DNA of 64,000 nucleotides from Luteolibacter rhizosphaerae (GCF_025950095.1 NZ_JAPDDR010000009.1:186001-250000), one strand, 5' to 3'; shown: positions 33,937 through 41,868, counted from the stretch's first letter. Notes: a model not told the origin generated them from the letters alone. Made by a program: numbers and translations.

Positions 33937-34959
33937 ATGGCCCGTCTCCGGCTGCTTCTCTGGCTCGCGCTGGCTGCAAATGCCGTCGCGTATCCCATCA
34001 ACGGCGAGCGGATCTGGACGGGCAAGAACGGAAGAAAAATCCGGGGTTCCGACGCTATGGTGACCCCCGACGGACTCGCCATCGACGTGCTGGTCATGGG
34101 CAAGTTCCAACGCATCGCCATCGCCAACCTGAGCCAAGAAGACCAGGAATTCATCCACGCAGCGGCCAAGGACAAGCCCGCCCACCCAAAAGCACCGGCC
34201 TCGGGCAATCCGGCCGATTTCAAGGCTCCGGGACCGGTAGACCGCACCCGGCTCCCTCTGCTGAGCCAAGGCGAATATGGCCAGAAACAGAGCGATTGCG
34301 TGCCGAGCTCGTTCTGCAATTTCCTCCTTTGGTGGGATCAAGAGGGCATCCTCCCGATCCCCAAGCGGGGAGACTTCGAAGATAAGGCGGAGTGGGTCCA
34401 TACCCGGCTGGGCCGCTACTGCGGCACGCGCAACACCTCGGGCACCGGCATCTCGGAAGCGCTCGAAGGGATCACTGAGTATTTCAGGAAAGACGCCGGT
34501 GAACTGGCCACCTTCCGCTTCAAGGTGGACTACGACGTCCGCCCCGCAAACCTGGCCCGATACGCCCGCGGGGAAACGGCGACGATGCTGAACCTCACCA
34601 CCCGCAGGAAAAATGGGCACGACGGGGGCCACTGGGTGGCCCTGATGACGGCCCAAGAAAACGGGCAAGTAGTCATCCATACTTGGGGAGCGCGATTCGA
34701 GGGCATGGTCAAGGTGCTCGAGGAAGACCCCACCACCATCATGCTGGACGGGCAGAAAATCCCGAAAACCAGCTACGAGATCGAATTCACCAACCGCGAC
34801 TCGCTGCCGGAGTGGGTCAAGAATGCCGAGATGCGGTTCCTCCTGCTGCCCGAGAGATCCGACAGCATCATCGCTATCAAACCCTATGCTTTCGCGAATG
34901 CCGGCGTCCTCTCCGCGCCGCCGGCCGACCCGCTCTTCGATACCGCGCCGTCCCCCTGA
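33937..34959 (+). CDS. Secreted protein with SHD1-like domain and cysteine-peptidase (C39-like) domain
   Basis: The 340-residue product has a signal peptide (about 1-19) and a short beta domain (about 25-75, WTGKNGRKIRG, FQRIAIANLSQEDQEFI) that resembles the SHD1-like modules frequent in Planctomycetes/Verrucomicrobia. A papain-fold-like domain follows, with Cys121 in QSDCVPSSFCNFLLWW, His232 in GHDGGHWVALM and IHTWG downstream, the arrangement of peptidase C39-like proteins. It may be a secreted or periplasmic peptidase or transglutaminase-like enzyme; activity is not established. It is divergent from nuoB and stands 76 bases before trpA. Confidence 0.72.
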   Translation: MARLRLLLWLALAANAVAYPINGERIWTGKNGRKIRGSDAMVTPDGLAIDVLVMGKFQRIAIANLSQEDQEFIHAAAKDKPAHPKAPASGNPADFKAPGPVDRTRLPLLSQGEYGQKQSDCVPSSFCNFLLWWDQEGILPIPKRGDFEDKAEWVHTRLGRYCGTRNTSGTGISEALEGITEYFRKDAGELATFRFKVDYDVRPANLARYARGETATMLNLTTRRKNGHDGGHWVALMTAQENGQVVIHTWGARFEGMVKVLEEDPTTIMLDGQKIPKTSYEIEFTNRDSLPEWVKNAEMRFLLLPERSDSIIAIKPYAFANAGVLSAPPADPLFDTAPSP

Positions 34960-35035
34960 CCCCATCCATCACTCCCCCCACATTCCCAAACCCGCTCTTG
35001 TCACGGCGGGGGGAAGCGCGGAATCTCCGCGCCCC

Positions 35036-35830
35036 ATGAATCGCATCGACGCCGCGTTTGAACGGCTCCGCTCGGAAGGCAAAAAGGCCTTTGTCGCCTA
35101 CGTCGCCGCAGGCGATCCCTCCTTCGAGGCCTCCTTGGAAGTGGTGAAAGCCCTCGCCGATGCCGGGGCCGATGTGATCGAACTCGGCCTGCCCTTCTCC
35201 GATCCGCTCGCCGACGGGATCGTGAACCAGATGGCCGCCGACCGTGCCCTCAAAGCCGGGATGAACACCCCGCGCTCGCTCGAACTCATCCGCGAGTTCC
35301 GCAAGACCCACGAGACCCCGATCGTCCTCTTCACCTACCTCAATCCGATCTTCACCTACGGCTTCGAGAAGTTCCATGCCGATGCCGCCGCCGCCGGTGC
35401 CGATGGCATCCTGCTGCTCGACCTCCCGCCGGACGAAGCGAAGCTGAATGCCGACCTCGCCAAGGGTGAAGGACTCAAGCACATCCGCTTGATCGCCCCG
35501 ACCACTCCCGACGAGCGCGTCCAACTCCTGGCCCGGAGCGGCGATGGATTCATCTACGCGCTCTCCCGCACCGGCGTGACCGGTGCCCACGGCGTGCCCT
35601 CGGAGGGCATCGGAGCCCAAGTCGCCAAGATCAAGGCCCATACCAACATTCCGGTCTGCGTCGGCTTCGGCATCACTCGTCCCGACCAGGCCGAGATGGT
35701 TGCGAAAACCTCGGATGGGGTGATTGTCGGCTCCGCCATCGTGAAGCAGATCGAACTCAACCCGGACCGCGCCGCACAGGCCGTCCGCGAATTCGTCACG
35801 CCCCTCATCGAGGCCACCAAGTCCGTCTGA
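35036..35830 (+). CDS. trpA: Tryptophan synthase alpha chain
   Basis: TrpA cleaves indole-3-glycerol phosphate to indole and glyceraldehyde-3-phosphate and channels indole to TrpB. The 264-residue product from ATG 35036 has VAYVAAGDP, catalytic Glu49 (ADVIELGLPFSDPLADG) and Asp60, with IYALSRTGVTGAH and VCVGFGITRP for phosphate binding. An open frame extends upstream into the previous gene, but the internal ATG gives the canonical N-terminus. trpB is not adjacent. It is followed 23 bases later by dapF, so it likely begins an amino-acid biosynthesis transcript. Confidence 0.96.
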   Translation: MNRIDAAFERLRSEGKKAFVAYVAAGDPSFEASLEVVKALADAGADVIELGLPFSDPLADGIVNQMAADRALKAGMNTPRSLELIREFRKTHETPIVLFTYLNPIFTYGFEKFHADAAAAGADGILLLDLPPDEAKLNADLAKGEGLKHIRLIAPTTPDERVQLLARSGDGFIYALSRTGVTGAHGVPSEGIGAQVAKIKAHTNIPVCVGFGITRPDQAEMVAKTSDGVIVGSAIVKQIELNPDRAAQAVREFVTPLIEATKSV

Positions 35831-35853
35831 TATTTTCCTGACCTTCCCGCCCT

Positions 35854-36666
35854 ATGTTGCTCCATTTCTACAAGATGAACGGTGCTGGCAACGACTTCGT
35901 TGTCATCGACAACCGCGACCTCGCCACCAACCTGAGCAAGGACCAGATCGAGCATCTCTGCGACCGTCACCGCGGTATCGGAGCCGACGGCCTGCTGGCC
36001 GTGGAGCCGGCGGAAAACGGCGCAGACTTCAGATTCCGATACTACAACGCGGACGGCGGCGAGGCCGAGATGTGCGGCAATGGTGCCCGCTGCTTCGGCC
36101 GTTTCACCGCCGCGCTCATGGACGGCAGCCCGGACCAAGTGACCTTCGAGACCATCGCGGGTAAACTCGCCGCCGAACTCGTCGAGGACGAAGTCCGCAT
36201 CGCCATGTCCGAGCCGAAGGATCTGAAGATCGACACCGGCGTGAAGATCCCGGACCTGAACGCCACCCTTCACTTCATCAACACCGGCGTCCCTCATGTG
36301 GTCGCCTTCGTGGCCGACCTGCCGGGCACGGAAGTCGTCCGCCACGGTGCGACCATCCGCTATCATCAGGCCTTCGCCCCCGCCGGGACGAATGCGAACT
36401 TCGCCACCGTGCTCGCCCCCGGCCACATCGCCATCCGCACCTACGAGCGCGGCGTGGAGGATGAGACCCTCGCCTGCGGCACCGGAATGGTCGCCTCCGC
36501 CCTCATGCACCACCTCCTCGATGGAGCCCCCTCCCCGATCAAGGTCGACGTGAAAGGCGGCGATACCTTGGAGATCGGTTTTGAAAAGACCGGAGACTCC
36601 ACCTTCACGAATGTGACCCTCACCGGTCCCGCCGATTTCGTTTTCGAAGGCGATATCGAAATTTGA
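35854..36666 (+). CDS. dapF: Diaminopimelate epimerase
   Basis: DapF converts LL- to meso-diaminopimelate for lysine and peptidoglycan. The 270-residue product starts HFYKMNGAGNDFVVIDN and has both catalytic cysteines, Cys74 (AEMCGNGARC) and Cys208 (ETLACGTGMVAS), with GVPHVV and NANF segments. It starts 23 bases after trpA. Its final seven codons form the first copy of a 21-bp tandem duplication that continues into the intergenic region before a VapBC module. dapA and dapB lie downstream, separated by toxin-antitoxin pairs. Confidence 0.97.
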   Translation: MLLHFYKMNGAGNDFVVIDNRDLATNLSKDQIEHLCDRHRGIGADGLLAVEPAENGADFRFRYYNADGGEAEMCGNGARCFGRFTAALMDGSPDQVTFETIAGKLAAELVEDEVRIAMSEPKDLKIDTGVKIPDLNATLHFINTGVPHVVAFVADLPGTEVVRHGATIRYHQAFAPAGTNANFATVLAPGHIAIRTYERGVEDETLACGTGMVASALMHHLLDGAPSPIKVDVKGGDTLEIGFEKTGDSTFTNVTLTGPADFVFEGDIEI

Positions 36667-36694
36667 CATCACGCGATATCAAAATTTGACATCA
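36651..36694 (+). repeat. Tandem 21-bp direct repeat at the dapF 3' end
   Basis: Bases 36651-36671 and 36674-36694 are identical except for one position (CGATATC[G/A]AAATTTGACATCA). The first copy contains the dapF stop codon and the second is intergenic. Each copy contains TTGACA, a perfect -35 hexamer, so the duplication could supply promoter or regulator sites for the following vapBC pair. Confidence 0.85.
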
Positions 36695-36700
36695 TCCTGA

Positions 36701-36723
36701 CCATGCTCCACCATGGGGCATGG
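36701..36723 (+). promoter_or_regulatory. Inverted repeat over the vapB start, candidate autoregulatory operator
   Basis: Arms CCATGCTCC (36701-36709) and GGGGCATGG (36715-36723) are complementary at 8 of 9 positions around a 5-base loop, and the right arm contains the vapB ATG. Type II antitoxins usually repress their own promoter through such palindromes. Regulation here is inferred. Confidence 0.5.
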
Positions 36724-36980
36724 CCAAGTCGAACTATCGCGCCACGAACAAGCGCACCATCGTCGACCTCCCCGACGACGATCTCGCCCGTCTGGACGAA
36801 GTCGCCGAGCAGCAGTCCGTATCCCGCGCGAGCGTCCTCCGGGAAGCCGTGGCCGAGTATGTGACCCGCAAAAGCAAAGCCCCGGCCGCACCCAAGCCGC
36901 TGACCGGCTATGGCGCGCTGAAGGGCTACTATGGCGAGGCCCAAGCGTATCAGGACCAACTTCGCTCTGAGTGGGAATGA
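36720..36980 (+). CDS. vapB: VapB-type antitoxin (ribbon-helix-helix), module 1
   Basis: The 86-residue product has a ribbon-helix-helix-like DNA-binding N-terminus (RTIVDLPDDDLARLDEVAEQ, VSRASVLREAVAEYV) and a C-terminal tail (YGALKGYYGEAQAYQDQLRS) suited to wrapping around a toxin. It overlaps the PIN toxin gene as ATGA, the usual antitoxin-first arrangement of VapBC. A palindrome covers its start codon and a 21-bp repeat lies just upstream, consistent with autoregulation. The module sits between dapF and dapA, two unrelated biosynthetic genes on the same strand. Confidence 0.85.
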   Translation: MAKSNYRATNKRTIVDLPDDDLARLDEVAEQQSVSRASVLREAVAEYVTRKSKAPAAPKPLTGYGALKGYYGEAQAYQDQLRSEWE

Positions 36981-37348
36981 CCGGCTTCTTCGATACCAAC
37001 ATCCTGATCGATTTCCTCAACGGCGTTCCCGAGGCGCAGGTCGCCACCGCTCCTTACGGCAGACGCTGCATCAGCCGGATCACTTGGATGGAAGTGCTGG
37101 CCGGGGTGAAGGACACCCCGGGCGAGGACATCGCTCGAACCTTTCTCGCCCAGTTCGATGTTGTGGAACTGACCGAAGACGTGGCCGAAGGAGCCCTGAC
37201 CCTGCGGAAGCATCACGTGCCGCGCCTCAAGCTTCCGGATGCCATCATCCTCTCATCCGCACGACTGATGGGCACGCGCCTCATCACCCGAAATTCCCGG
37301 GACTTTCCGGCGGATTCCGCCGACGTGCACCTCCCCTACCGAATGTGA
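36977..37348 (+). CDS. vapC: VapC-type PIN-domain ribonuclease toxin, module 1
   Basis: The 123-residue PIN domain starts at ATG 36977, overlapping the antitoxin stop. Acidic metal ligands are visible: Asp6 (FFDTNILIDFLNG), Glu in TWMEVLAG, Asp in LKLPDAIILSSA and the TRNSRDF segment. VapC toxins are Mg2+-dependent endoribonucleases cutting tRNA or rRNA; the target here is unknown. A GTG two codons upstream could also start it. It ends 67 bases before dapA. Base composition is close to that of its neighbours, so any transfer is not recent or came from a similar genome. Confidence 0.9.
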   Translation: MTGFFDTNILIDFLNGVPEAQVATAPYGRRCISRITWMEVLAGVKDTPGEDIARTFLAQFDVVELTEDVAEGALTLRKHHVPRLKLPDAIILSSARLMGTRLITRNSRDFPADSADVHLPYRM

Positions 37349-37415
37349 CGGGAATTTTCACAATCACCGGTTACGGGGTTGAAGAGCGGCGGCGGATGTT
37401 CATTCTCCGCGCGCC

Positions 37416-38300
37416 ATGACATTCCGAGGCACCTACACCGCACTGATTACCCCGTTCCGCGACGACCGTATCGATACTGCGGCTTTCAAAGCCTTGATCG
37501 ATCGTCAGGTGGCTGCGGGTATCACCGGTATCGTGCCCGTCGGCACCACCGGGGAGTCTCCTACCGTCGATACGGATGAGCACATCGAGGTAATCCGCCT
37601 CGCCGTGGAATTCGCCGCCGGTCGCTGCCAAGTCGTGGCCGGCACCGGGGCGAATGCCACCAAGGAAGCGATCGAGCTCACCCAAGCCGCCGAGAAGGTC
37701 GGCGCCACCGGCACCCTTCAGGTCTGCCCTTACTACAACAAGCCGCCGCAGGAAGGCATCTACCGCCACTTCCGCACCGTCGCGGAGAACACCAATCTCC
37801 CGGTCATGCTCTACAGCGTGCCCGGACGGAGCGGCGTGGAGATCGGCGTGGACACCGCCGCCCGCCTCGCCGCGGACTGCAAGAACATCGTCTCGATCAA
37901 GGAAGCCGGCGGCTCCGTCGAGCGCGTGAACCAGCTCTTCCAAGCCCTGCCCGCGGACTTCTCGATTCTCTCTGGAGATGACCCGCTCACCTTGCCCTTC
38001 ATGTCCTGCGGCGCGGTCGGCCTCGTCTCCGTCGCCTCGAACCTCGTCCCCGAGGTCTTGGTGAAGCTCGTGCAGACTTGCCTCGATGGCGATTTCGTCG
38101 GCGCCCTCGCCCAGCAGAAGCAGTGGTATCCCCTCTTCCGCGGCCTGATGTCGCTTGAGGTCAATCCGGTCCCGATCAAGGAAGCCGTCGCGCTCCAAGG
38201 TCATTGCACCAATGAGTTCCGCCTACCGCTGACCCCGCTTCCCGACACCGCCAAGGCTCAACTCAAGACTCTTTTGACAGACTTTTCACTCCTATCCTGA
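37416..38300 (+). CDS. dapA: 4-hydroxy-tetrahydrodipicolinate synthase
   Basis: DapA condenses pyruvate with aspartate semialdehyde, the first step of the lysine/diaminopimelate branch. The 294-residue product has TALITPF, the TT pair in VPVGTTGESPT, Tyr133 (MLYSVPGRSG) and Schiff-base Lys162 (VSIKEAGG), all at the usual positions. It begins 67 bases after the first VapC toxin and ends 57 bases before the second antitoxin. The pathway genes dapF and dapB flank the toxin-antitoxin pairs on the same strand, so the dap genes were probably contiguous before the modules arrived. Confidence 0.97.
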   Translation: MTFRGTYTALITPFRDDRIDTAAFKALIDRQVAAGITGIVPVGTTGESPTVDTDEHIEVIRLAVEFAAGRCQVVAGTGANATKEAIELTQAAEKVGATGTLQVCPYYNKPPQEGIYRHFRTVAENTNLPVMLYSVPGRSGVEIGVDTAARLAADCKNIVSIKEAGGSVERVNQLFQALPADFSILSGDDPLTLPFMSCGAVGLVSVASNLVPEVLVKLVQTCLDGDFVGALAQQKQWYPLFRGLMSLEVNPVPIKEAVALQGHCTNEFRLPLTPLPDTAKAQLKTLLTDFSLLS

Positions 38301-38357
38301 GGGGGAAAGATGATTTCCCGCCTGGAATTTTCATCAAATCTACTTTAGAATCCCTTC

Positions 38358-38588
38358 ATGCGCCTCACCATCGATGTTGCAGAAGAGGATTTGAAGGAAT
38401 TGATGGATCTGACGGGCGAGAAAAAGAAAGGGCCAGCCGTTCTGAAAGCGGCCTTGGAATTCGTCCGGCGCGAGAAGGTGAGGGAGTTCACCCGGCGCGT
38501 CATGGCCGGGGAATTCGATTACCCGGTTACCAACGACGAACTTGAGGCCGCTGAAATCGCGGACATGAACCGTCATGGTGCTGATTGA
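38358..38588 (+). CDS. vapB: VapB-type antitoxin, module 2
   Basis: The 76-residue product begins MRLTIDVAEEDLKELMDLTG, close to the VapB family that has an N-terminal RHH-like strand, and continues with KKKGPAVLKAALEFVRREKV. Its tail (DYPVTNDELEAAEIADMNRH) would bind the toxin. It overlaps the VapC gene by 14 bases. It is unlike the module 1 antitoxin in sequence, so the two modules are independent acquisitions rather than a local duplication. An AT-rich 57-base gap after dapA probably holds its promoter. Confidence 0.85.
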   Translation: MRLTIDVAEEDLKELMDLTGEKKKGPAVLKAALEFVRREKVREFTRRVMAGEFDYPVTNDELEAAEIADMNRHGAD

Positions 38589-39003
38589 TACCAGCGCTTG
38601 GATCGAGTTTTTCCGCAAGACCGGGGATCTCAGAGCAAAGCTCGCCGTTGCAAACTTGCGCGACGAAATGATGGCAGCGGTTTGTGGACCGGTGACAATG
38701 GAGATATTCGGTGGAGCTCGCGAGCCAGACCTCAAGCAACTCAGGGCGGACTTCTTGATGCTCCCCTATCTGCGGGGAGGAGAACAAGTATGGCAGCTCG
38801 CAGCTTCCAACTACCGGCTTCTCAGCTCTAACGCTATAACGGCACCTTGGAATGATATCCTCATCGCTACCGTAGCCCGTGAGCACTCCTGCCGAATCTA
38901 TGCCACCGACCGGCATTTCACCCTGATGGCTCCGATTTTGGGCATCAAGCTTTACGAACCCGGCATCAACGGCCAATACCGGCCCGACAGCAACGCACCA
39001 TGA
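38575..39003 (+). CDS. vapC: VapC-type PIN-domain ribonuclease toxin, module 2
   Basis: The 142-residue PIN domain has Asp5 in VLIDTSAWIEFF, Glu in VTMEIFGGAR, Asp in PWNDILIATVA and YATDRHF, the acidic set of VapC ribonucleases. It overlaps its antitoxin gene by 14 bases and overlaps dapB as ATGA (the dapB ATG lies in the vapC stop), so dapB translation may depend on toxin-gene translation. The C-terminal tail (PGINGQYRPDSNAP) is unlike a PIN domain and may have arisen from fusion to the former dapB leader. Base composition is slightly lower in GC than dapA and dapB. Confidence 0.92.
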   Translation: MVLIDTSAWIEFFRKTGDLRAKLAVANLRDEMMAAVCGPVTMEIFGGAREPDLKQLRADFLMLPYLRGGEQVWQLAASNYRLLSSNAITAPWNDILIATVAREHSCRIYATDRHFTLMAPILGIKLYEPGINGQYRPDSNAP

Positions 39004-39737
39004 TCCAACTTCTCGTCACCGGCAAGTCCGGCCGCATGGGCCAGGCCGTCCTCCAAGCCGCCAGCCAGGAACCGGCCGTCACCGTCGCCTCCACGCATGA
39101 CGCCGGCGAAAACCTCGCCGCCGCCATCGCCGAAGCGAACACGGTGATCGATTTCACCATGCACAAGTTCACAAAGGAGCTCATCGAAGCGGCCCTCGTG
39201 AACAAAACACACCTCGTGATCGGCACCACCGGCCACACCGATGAAGAGCGCGAGATGATCCGCGAGGCCTCCAAGACCCTGCCGATCGTCTATGCTCCGA
39301 ACTTCTCGGTCGGTGTGAACACCCTCTTCTGGCTCACCCAGCGCGCGGCGCAGATCCTCACTCAGGATCGCTTCGACATCGAGGTCACGGAGATGCACCA
39401 CCGCCACAAGATCGACGCCCCCTCCGGCACCGCCCGCCGCCTGCTGGAGATCCTCAATGAGGAAACCGGGACGAAATACGATCAAGACATCGCCCACGGC
39501 CGCTTCGGCAACGTGGGCCCGCGTCCGCCCCGTGAGATCGGAATGCACACCCTGCGCGGTGGCGATGTCGTGGGCGACCACACCGTGATGTTCGCCGCCG
39601 ATGGCGAGCGCGTCGAACTGACCCACAAGGCCAGCTCCCGCCTCACCTTCGCCGCCGGTGCCGTGCGTGCCGCCGTCTGGCTCTACGACAAGCCGCCCGG
39701 CATCTACGACATGCAGGACGTGCTTGGCCTGAAGTGA
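39000..39737 (+). CDS. dapB: 4-hydroxy-tetrahydrodipicolinate reductase
   Basis: DapB reduces the dihydrodipicolinate precursor with NAD(P)H to tetrahydrodipicolinate. The 245-residue product has the dinucleotide-binding GKSGRMGQAV, VIDFTMHKF, GTTGHTDEE, the APNFSVGVNTLFWL region and the catalytic/substrate motif MHHRHKIDAPSGTA. Its ATG overlaps the stop of the second VapC toxin gene and its stop overlaps folK as GTGA. It completes the dapF-dapA-dapB set present in this window; the other lysine genes are elsewhere. Confidence 0.96.
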   Translation: MIQLLVTGKSGRMGQAVLQAASQEPAVTVASTHDAGENLAAAIAEANTVIDFTMHKFTKELIEAALVNKTHLVIGTTGHTDEEREMIREASKTLPIVYAPNFSVGVNTLFWLTQRAAQILTQDRFDIEVTEMHHRHKIDAPSGTARRLLEILNEETGTKYDQDIAHGRFGNVGPRPPREIGMHTLRGGDVVGDHTVMFAADGERVELTHKASSRLTFAAGAVRAAVWLYDKPPGIYDMQDVLGLK

Positions 39738-40255
39738 AGACCACCGGCGAAACGCGCGTCGGCATTGCGCTCGGCTCGAATGTTGGCAATCGCCTGAAGC
39801 ACCTTCAGGACGCCCGTAACATGCTCCGCAAGCTGGGGGCCCCGGACACCCTGCGCCAGGCCCCCATCTACCAGACCGAGCCCGTCGATTGCCCGCCGGA
39901 CTCCCCGGACTTCTACAACACCGTGGTGGAGATCGCCTACTCCGGCAGCCCTCATGATCTGCTGGATGCCACCCAGGCGATCGAGTTCCATCTCGGTCGC
40001 TCCGCCGTCCCGGAGCGGAACGCGCCCCGTGTGATCGATGTGGACATCCTCTACTTCGGGGATGAGCGGATCGACGACGGCGGAATCCTCGATCTCCCCC
40101 ACCCCCGCCTCACTTCGCGGCGCTTTGTACTTCAGCCCCTCGCCGATATCCGGCCGGACCTGATTTTGCCCGGCGATCAGGTTTCGATTGCGGAACACCT
40201 CCGCCACCTTGACTCTAGCGAACCGCCGCTGGTGACTGTCCAAGCGACGTGGTAA
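39734..40255 (+). CDS. folK: 2-amino-4-hydroxy-6-hydroxymethyldihydropteridine pyrophosphokinase
   Basis: FolK transfers pyrophosphate from ATP to the pterin alcohol in folate synthesis. The 173-residue product from GTG 39734 shows the family order: GIALGSNVGNRLKHL, YQTEPVDCPPDSPDFYNTVV, the signature RNAPRVIDVDILYF and LPHPRLTSRRFVLQPLADI. The GTG start overlaps the dapB stop. folB and folP are not adjacent. Together with thyA and folA further on, it puts several folate-linked genes in one 4-kb stretch. Confidence 0.96.
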   Translation: MKTTGETRVGIALGSNVGNRLKHLQDARNMLRKLGAPDTLRQAPIYQTEPVDCPPDSPDFYNTVVEIAYSGSPHDLLDATQAIEFHLGRSAVPERNAPRVIDVDILYFGDERIDDGGILDLPHPRLTSRRFVLQPLADIRPDLILPGDQVSIAEHLRHLDSSEPPLVTVQATW

Positions 40256-40267
40256 TTCCAAGCTGCC

Positions 40268-41056
40268 GTGACCGGTCCCGAAAAAGTCGCCGCCCTCGCC
40301 CGCCGGAAAGCCTCAGGCCCGCCGCTCACCATGCTGACGGCCTACGACTACCCGACCGCCCGCCTCTTCGATGATGCCGGGGTGGACATGCTCTTGGTCG
40401 GCGATTCGCTAGGGATGGTGGTACTCGGCTTTCCGGATACCACCCACGTGACCATGGACCACATGCTCCACCACGTGGCCGCCGTGGCCCGGGCCAAGCC
40501 ACGGGCGCTGGTCATTGGTGACCTCTCCATCGGCACCTATCCCGATCCCGAAACCGCACTGGCCAACGCCCGCCGCCTCGTTGCAGCCGGAGCGGAGGCC
40601 GTGAAGCTGGAAGGCGGCGTCCGCCAGGCAGCCAAGGTCCGCGCAATCGTCGAGGCCGGCATTCCCGTCTGCGGGCATCTCGGCATGCTCCCCCAACGCG
40701 TTCTGGAGGAGGGTGGCTACAAAAAGAAGGGCAAGACTCCCGAGCAAAGCGCCGCCATTCTGGAGGGCGCCCGCGCGCTCGAACAAGCAGGCGCCTTCGC
40801 CATCGTTCTGGAAAGCGTGGTGCCCTCCGCCGCGGAATGGATCACCTCGCAGATCGGCATCCCCACCATCGGCATCGGCAGCGGTGAGCACACCTGCGAT
40901 GGCGAAGTGGCCGTAGCGACCGACCTCATCGGCACCTTTCCCTGGTTCGTGCCTCCCTTCGCCAAGCCGGAGGCCAATCTTGCACCTCAGATCACCGCCG
41001 CCGCCGCTGCCTATTGCCGGCGGGTCCAGAGCGTTCCGATCTCCCATCCCGGCTAG
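40268..41056 (+). CDS. panB: 3-methyl-2-oxobutanoate hydroxymethyltransferase
   Basis: PanB transfers a hydroxymethyl group from methylenetetrahydrofolate to ketoisovalerate in pantothenate synthesis. The 262-residue product from GTG 40268 has LTAYDYPTARLFDDAGVD, LVGDSLGMVVLG, VKLEGGVRQAA, GHLGMLPQRV and IPTIGIGSGEHTCDGEV. The last of these normally reads GIGAG, so a Gly-Ala to Gly-Ser difference is noted. It starts 12 bases after folK, whose pathway supplies its cofactor. panC is not adjacent. Confidence 0.96.
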   Translation: MTGPEKVAALARRKASGPPLTMLTAYDYPTARLFDDAGVDMLLVGDSLGMVVLGFPDTTHVTMDHMLHHVAAVARAKPRALVIGDLSIGTYPDPETALANARRLVAAGAEAVKLEGGVRQAAKVRAIVEAGIPVCGHLGMLPQRVLEEGGYKKKGKTPEQSAAILEGARALEQAGAFAIVLESVVPSAAEWITSQIGIPTIGIGSGEHTCDGEVAVATDLIGTFPWFVPPFAKPEANLAPQITAAAAAYCRRVQSVPISHPG

Positions 41057-41062
41057 AGGGGC

Positions 41063-41467
41063 ATGCCAAACATCGTTCTGCGCCACTCCAGCGATTCGGA
41101 TCGGTTGATCGCCGCCGTCGAGTCCTTGGGCTACGAGTTGGAGCGCAAGTGGGCTCCGGGCGATCGCTATCTCAAAAGCCGGACGCACGAAACCTACGGC
41201 TTCAATCTATGCCTCGTGTCGGACAGGGATGAAAGCCTTCTGACCGAATGCTTGGAAGAAGCGCTCTACGAACTCGACGACCTGAACGAAGGACTCGCCA
41301 CCACCGGCCATTCGCTGCAGGGATGCTCCATGGATATCGGCGTCTTCGGCGATCCGGATACCTTCTGTCGCTCGGTGAAGCTTTCGGCAGGTCAATGCGC
41401 CTACCTCGGCAAATTGGGCGTGGATTTCGAAACCTCCTTTTACCCCTCTTCCCCGTCGCAGGCATGA
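41063..41467 (+). CDS. Hypothetical protein, 134 aa, coupled to a release-factor-like gene
   Basis: I do not recognise this family. The soluble, acidic product has no signal peptide or membrane segment. It contains YELERKWAPGDRYLKSRTHE, an acidic stretch (SDRDESLLTECLEEALYELD) and SMDIGVFGDPDTFCRS, suggesting a small alpha/beta fold. Its ATG lies 6 bases after panB and its stop overlaps the release-factor-like gene as ATGA, so the two are translationally coupled. A role linked to ribosome rescue is possible only by association. Confidence 0.75.
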   Translation: MPNIVLRHSSDSDRLIAAVESLGYELERKWAPGDRYLKSRTHETYGFNLCLVSDRDESLLTECLEEALYELDDLNEGLATTGHSLQGCSMDIGVFGDPDTFCRSVKLSAGQCAYLGKLGVDFETSFYPSSPSQA

Positions 41468-41868
41468 GCAGCCCGGAGAAACAAGCCGCGCTGGAAGAGC
41501 GCATGGCCCGCCTCGGCATCGAGGAAGAGGACCTGCATGAAAGCTTCATCCTCGGCTCAGGCTCCGGCGGACAGAAGATCAACAAGACCAACTCCTGCGT
41601 CTTCCTGAAGCACTTGCCCAGCGGGCTCCAGACCAAGTGCCAGGAGAGCCGCTCGCGGGAAACCAACCGCTATCTCGCCCGCGAGGCCCTCTGCGATGCC
41701 TTCGAAGGCATCAAGCGCGACAAGGCCACCGCGCAGAAGCAGGCCATCGAGAAAGCACGCCGCACCAATCGCAAGCGCTCCCGCCGCTCGAAACAGCGCT
41801 CGGTGGCCGAAAAACGCCAGCTCTCCGAGAAGAAATCCCTGCGCCGCACCCCGGGGCAGGACGAGTGA
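41464..41868 (+). CDS. Short class I release-factor-like protein with GGQ motif
   Basis: The 134-residue product consists of a release-factor peptidyl-tRNA hydrolase domain with the catalytic GGQ at residues 35-37 (GSGSGGQKINKTNSCVFLKH), then TKCQESRSRETNRYLAREAL. A strongly basic tail follows (KKARRTNRKRS-type), resembling the C-terminal extension with which ArfB/YaeJ enters the empty mRNA channel. It lacks the codon-recognition domains of RF1/RF2. The likely role is hydrolysis of peptidyl-tRNA on stalled ribosomes. The exact subfamily (ArfB or PrfH-like) is not decided. It overlaps the upstream unknown gene by 4 bases. Confidence 0.85.
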   Translation: MSSPEKQAALEERMARLGIEEEDLHESFILGSGSGGQKINKTNSCVFLKHLPSGLQTKCQESRSRETNRYLAREALCDAFEGIKRDKATAQKQAIEKARRTNRKRSRRSKQRSVAEKRQLSEKKSLRRTPGQDE

